DNA of 64,000 nucleotides from Ascidia mentula. Lineage: Eukaryota > Chordata > Ascidiacea > Phlebobranchia > Ascidiidae. Both the position numbers and the translations under genes were made by a program. Shown one piece after another: positions 61,611 through 64,000 of this stretch (the first letter of the stretch is position 1; every line of letters begins with the position of its first letter). Under the pieces are notes generated by a model. It had not been told where the DNA came from. It saw only the letters and a program-made list of their open reading frames with translations, and made no database searches. The stretch spans positions 1,617,001 through 1,681,000 of the forward strand of contig OX387205.1 in assembly GCA_947561715.1 (NCBI GenBank), in the 5' to 3' direction.

Positions 61611-62072
61611 TCTCACGATTGTCGCGCTTGACTGGCATCATGACGTGTATGCCTTGAGGCAGAATTAATAATTGCTACTTTAAAATGACATTAAAACAAA
61701 ACAAAGAAGTTGATTTTATCTCCTGATCACATGTAATGATTATACATTTATGCTTTCATATATTTTAAAGAATTTTTTTCCAACGGATTGTTTTGAAAAA
61801 ACTTAATGAAACAACATCCTTTACATTTATTTTTCATATACATAACACACACATTGCTATTAAACTTGCAACTTGAACTGCTAAAAGTTTCTGCCTTCAT
61901 TTTTTTTAAACACAACCCAAAAAAGTTTTTTTACGTGTGAATAGGTGCATGGGGAATTCCCACTTCAGACAAAGGTAAACAAAGAGTTTTAGTTACGAGT
62001 GTAATTAACTTCACTTAGCTTGGTAACTTGGTATGGAAAGAAGAATACCCTTCTAGTAAATTAAACGATGAA

Positions 62073-63931
62073 ATGGACTTTTGGAAAGCAGGTAGACCGC
62101 AAATTCCAAAGCTTAATCTGCAACCGGTTCGTGAGAAACTAACGAATGTCATTTGGAAAGAGGAACCCATTCCAGAGGGACTTAATTTATTTAAATTAAA
62201 CGAACACTTGATTGGAAAGAAAAAAGTTCGATTTGAAAGTGTTTCTTATTATGTTGACGAGTTTGTTGAAATTTATGTTCCGTTGCAAGTGGACAAAATA
62301 TACAGGTTTGTGACATTAAAATAGTAATATTACAGTCACATAATAAGACACGTTATGCATGTGCATCTTGTTTTTCTGCTTTTAAAATATTTTTGAATAT
62401 ACTTTGTTCTTTTTCTCAGTGTATGCAGTTTAATAAAGAAACTAAAACATCTTGGAAATGAAGAAGAGTTGTCTCTCAAATATAATGATGCTAAAGAAGT
62501 TATAAAGGTTTTATCAAAGTACTAATTATTCAAAATACTATTTATTAGAAACAATTATTTGTTATAAGGTGTTAAAATTACACTTGTTGGAGATTGAAAA
62601 GTTGGAAAGTCATATTTGTGATGAAGATTTTGATGATTTTGAGCTTCAAATTCAGCCTGCAAAGCAAAAGCTTAAAGATGCTGCTGATTATCTCCTAAAA
62701 ACAAACGGACACAAAATTGCCGGCTCCACTAGCAGCTCACAACCAACAGAATGTCAAAGTATAATAGAAGAACTACCACCTGTAAGATCTCCAAAAGCCA
62801 GGGACCTTCTGAGCTTTTTGTCTGATGATGCTGATCATCCTGGTTTTGAAGAGTCATCATTTAGTGGACAACAAACTCAAATTGGTAAATTATTCCTAAA
62901 GTCTTGGGTCACGTTGCATCAAAAAATAATTTGCTAATTTTTGTGGCTTACAGTGGAGCAGTTGCCTGAGATTAAACAACTAGAAGATGATGAAATGACC
63001 TCGATTAATTTTACTTCCAACGAAAACTGTGAGGAGTCGTTACAAAATCTAAACAATGTAAGTAGTATACAATGTTATTTTTTACTGCACTGGCCATTTC
63101 TAAGATTAGAACACTAGTAAAAGTTTGGTCAGCAAAGTCGTCTGATAGTCACACCAGCTGCACTGATGAGACCTTTTGGGAAACAGTGGCCATCTGTATG
63201 CAGCTTACACAATTCATATTATTGACTCCACTTTGCTTATCACTAGTAAAAGAATTGGACATTTAAATGTAATACACCAATAAATACAATTTGCTGTTAA
63301 ATGTTTCAAAGAACTTTTAATATTTAAAATGTAAAATAAATGTAATATAACAGGAGCTGGTGGAACTTCAGGGCCTTATGAGCGAGTTTCATCAGTTTGT
63401 TCATTTGCAAGGTGAAGTGGTCGATGGAATTGCTGATAATGTTGATGTTGCTCAAGAAAATGTTACACAGGGCAACATCCAACTTAAAAAGGCGAATATT
63501 CTGAAGGTAAGTCAATGTTATGAAACTGTCAGAACTTTCAAATTGAAAGTTATTTATTAGCAATCTTAAAAAATTGATTTTGCTTGCATGGGCATCCTCA
63601 GTTTCTGCAAATACGAAATTGCAAGTAAACCTGATAGCTATACGGTAAAATAAATCAAAGAATAAGTACAAAAACAAATTCTAAAGATATCTACTGTTAA
63701 AACCTAACTATTTGAACCAACAAAATAAAGCTTAATTATACCTTGTTGTGTGTTTTGTTTTATGCTGCAGTGATTAACTGTTGGTTTTAGGCTGCTATGT
63801 TTCCAATACTTGGTGCTGTCATTGGTGGTGTTGTTGGAGGGCCAATTGGTTTGGTTGCTGGCATGAAAGTGGGGAGTGTAACTGGTGGTTTGGCAATGGC
63901 TGGTGTCACTGGAACTGTGGTGGGATATCAA
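62073..63931 (+). CDS. STX17: Syntaxin 17 (Qa-SNARE), 3' end outside window
   Basis: SNARE that drives autophagosome-lysosome fusion and acts at ER-mitochondria contacts. Six visible exons: 62073-62305, 62420-62507, 62569-62884, 62954-63057, 63354-63506, 63791-63931; phases fit and the last exon ends in a normal donor, so the gene continues past 64000. The SNARE motif is in exon 5 ('ELVELQGLMSEFHQF' then 'DGIADNVDVAQENV', with the layer-zero Gln in 'HLQGE'). Exon 6 encodes the glycine-rich hairpin anchor typical of STX17 ('FPILGAVIGGVVGGPIGLVA'). The N-terminal region aligning to vertebrate STX17 starts near 'KKVRFESVSYYVDEF' (about residue 51). The preceding 50 residues are extra, and an in-frame extension upstream to 62019 lacks an ATG. 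Confidence 0.9.
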
Positions 63932-64000
63932 GTAAGCAATAACCCTCCTACATACATTTTGCTGAATGTTAAAACCTTTGGTTTGAGTCGACAATTGCTA

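Noticed and set aside
1..64000. CRISPR arrays, prokaryotic operons, viral integration
   Set aside because: Spliced genes, poly(A) signals and transposon types are all eukaryotic; no regularly spaced repeat array and no viral gene was seen.

Overview
This window looks like a compact chordate genome of tunicate type, most likely a Ciona species; the genus is inferred. Most genes are split into many small exons by introns of about 40 bp to 2 kb. The gene set is metazoan/chordate (CatSper beta, AKNA, GOSR1, GALNT7, ODAD4, SEC61B, STX17). Several coding starts lie just after strong splice-acceptor sequences, as expected where spliced leaders are added in trans. Multi-exon models were built by hand, by translating both strands and checking intron phases. 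In every complete multi-exon model the exon lengths sum to a multiple of three.

Layout, left to right. 1-2326 (+): last five visible exons of Golgi alpha-mannosidase II (MAN2A). 3900-5310 (-): a PLAC8/cornifelin-like cysteine-rich gene with a hAT-type MITE in its first intron. 6406-6983 (+): homolog of the small basic protein C11orf98. 8690-18003 (+): a GT10 alpha-1,3-fucosyltransferase locus with three head-to-tail copies of its first coding exon (one decayed) ahead of two shared catalytic exons. 19239-24696 (-): a 20-exon CATSPERB gene. 27706-42205 (+): a large AKNA-like gene of about 32 exons, whose introns carry a tRNA-derived SINE, a foldback element and hammerhead-core-like motifs. 43749-45587 (-): GOSR1, with a second hAT MITE in an intron. 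46209-52631 (+): GALNT7-like GalNAc-transferase, head-to-head with GOS28. 54574-55158 (+): an unrecognised single-exon gene. 55399-59908 (+): ODAD4/TTC25, with a 53-bp perfect inverted repeat in an intron. 60242-61033 (-): SEC61B. 62073-63931 and beyond (+): syntaxin 17, running off the window.

The genes do not form one pathway. Several act in the secretory route (MAN2A, fucosyltransferase, GALNT7, GOSR1, SEC61B) or in membrane fusion (GOSR1, STX17). CATSPERB and ODAD4 belong to the motile flagellum or cilium. I found no clearly new multi-gene system. The most unusual items are the replicated fucosyltransferase first exons at nearly constant 2.63 kb spacing, the repeat elements in introns (two foldbacks, two hAT MITEs, a SINE), and a strong regional excess of the palindrome TGACGTCA.
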